Assembly: GCF_007655135.1 (NCBI RefSeq)
Contig: NC_045133.1
Coordinates: forward strand, 19,379,845 to 19,443,844
Length of the DNA stretch: 64,000 nt
DNA from: Punica granatum
Taxonomy: Eukaryota; Streptophyta; Magnoliopsida; Myrtales; Lythraceae
Direction of reading: 5' to 3'
Below are positions 63,101 through 64,000 of the stretch, piece after piece. The translations under genes and the position numbers were made by a program. Positions within the stretch are counted from its first letter, which is position 1. The number at the start of each line of letters is the position of its first letter. The notes below the pieces were generated by a model. It saw only the letters and a list, made by a program, of their open reading frames with translations. It did no database searches and had not been told where the DNA came from.

Positions 63101-64000
63101 TACCATTATATTTTAGATTTGTATTTGCCCCCATTTCAGTTTTGTGTTTAAATTTACTAGAAAGAAAACTAATTCTTTTTTTTTTTGTAAAAGCTTGCTA
63201 TATATTAGATTATAATAAAATTACCAGCAAGTGGTTTAATGATGCAAAACATCACAATGTGATCAAAAGAAAGTGGCATTCGACCAAAATAAAATTACTT
63301 ATAAGCAGCTAAACAGGACTTTTTGCTATTGGAGAACTAGGGAAACCAAAAAAAGAAAAAAAAAACTTAATTGACCAATAATCTAGTGGCTGCTACAAAT
63401 TTGGTCCGTAAATTGTGAATATGATGATGAGATTCCTCGGTTATTTTATTTATTTGCATACCTATATATTTTTTTCTTTTATTTATTTATCCATTTATTT
63501 GGCTTTAGGACCTCCACCAATAACCTTGTTCCTAATTCCATATGCAGCCATTTCCTTCTACTTATTTTCAGTAAAAAGGGATAAAGAGATAGGGAAGACG
63601 ATAAGTGGATGTGATGAGCTACGTACGCTGTCGAAAACGAAGACCCGCAATCTCGACAGTAAGATGTCTCTATTTCATTCGAGTTTCGTTATTTTTATAA
63701 TTTCGGTTTTTTTCTTGCTTTTCCCGAACAGATAAAGTTACAGCTAGCAAAGGCAAGAATAATTAACTATTGGGACATTGCCATTATTAAAGTATTGAAC
63801 ATCTTTTGTGTCATCCTACGAAGATTGTACCATAATCAATCAATTGAGAATTAATATATGATCAACCATAAAATATACATAGATATTGGAATTGTTGCCG
63901 TCAAATGTTGGGATGATTGCCACGCCCAAACCCTAGAAAGTGGATGCCCATTGGATAAGAGCTCTCTTTTCATGTGTTCTTTTGTCTCGTAAAAAAGATA
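60113..64000. other. AT-rich intergenic DNA at the right edge
   Basis: I see no supportable gene. A further SINE-like piece with box-B-like ATTCAAATC is at about 60335-60400. Bases 62700-62820 look like a retroelement edge fragment. The open frame at 63415-63735 is of low-complexity AT-rich composition and lacks family features. Confidence 0.4.

Noticed and set aside
63415..63735. 106-codon frame at the right edge
   Set aside because: Composition is AT-rich and hydrophobic by chance; no motif or splice context supports it.
1..64000. tRNA, rRNA, CRISPR arrays, bacterial-type operons
   Set aside because: Only degenerate tRNA-like boxes within SINE candidates were found; no complete cloverleaf, rRNA or spacer array. 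CRISPR and operons are not expected in plant nuclear DNA.

Overview
The window is nuclear DNA of a eudicot plant. The evidence is intron-rich genes with GT-AG introns, plant-specific families (P-class PPR, CYP94, FIGL1, the miR2111-target F-box/kelch family, plant-type sulfite oxidase) and long AT-rich intergenic DNA full of small transposons. I cannot name the species.

Seven protein-coding genes are supported. From left to right they are: a tomosyn/Lgl-like WD40 gene with an R-SNARE-like tail (+, first exons cut off by the window edge, 1-5145); an intronless pentatricopeptide repeat gene (-, 17527-19368); peroxisomal sulfite oxidase in 12 coding exons (+, 27324-33491); an intronless CYP94-family cytochrome P450 (+, 43462-44985); the meiotic AAA-ATPase FIGL1 in 13 coding exons (-, 45840-50817); the SWI/SNF subunit SWP73/BAF60 (-, 51966-53797); and a TML/HOLT-type F-box/kelch gene (-, 57500-58787). 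I joined the exons by hand, checking reading phase at every junction. The genes are unrelated in function and form no operon or biosynthetic cluster.

The gaps (5.1-17.5 kb, 19.4-27.2 kb, 33.5-43.2 kb, 53.8-57.5 kb and 58.8-64 kb) hold mobile-element debris. Three non-autonomous hAT-like elements have exact 8-bp target duplications (13186-14239, 39982-40559, 42420-43018). There are also Helitron-like ends, MULE-like and foldback MITEs with GC-rich cores, tRNA-like SINE copies, LINE 3' ends and microsatellites. No tRNA, rRNA or CRISPR array was found.

The points most worth following are a near-perfect miR2111 site in the TML gene, a hAT element that appears to have captured the 5' part of a secreted Pro/Ser-rich (AGP-like) gene, a hAT insertion just upstream of the CYP94 promoter, a GC-AG intron in the tomosyn gene, and an atypical SKM peroxisomal signal on sulfite oxidase. 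I did not find a clearly new multi-gene system.
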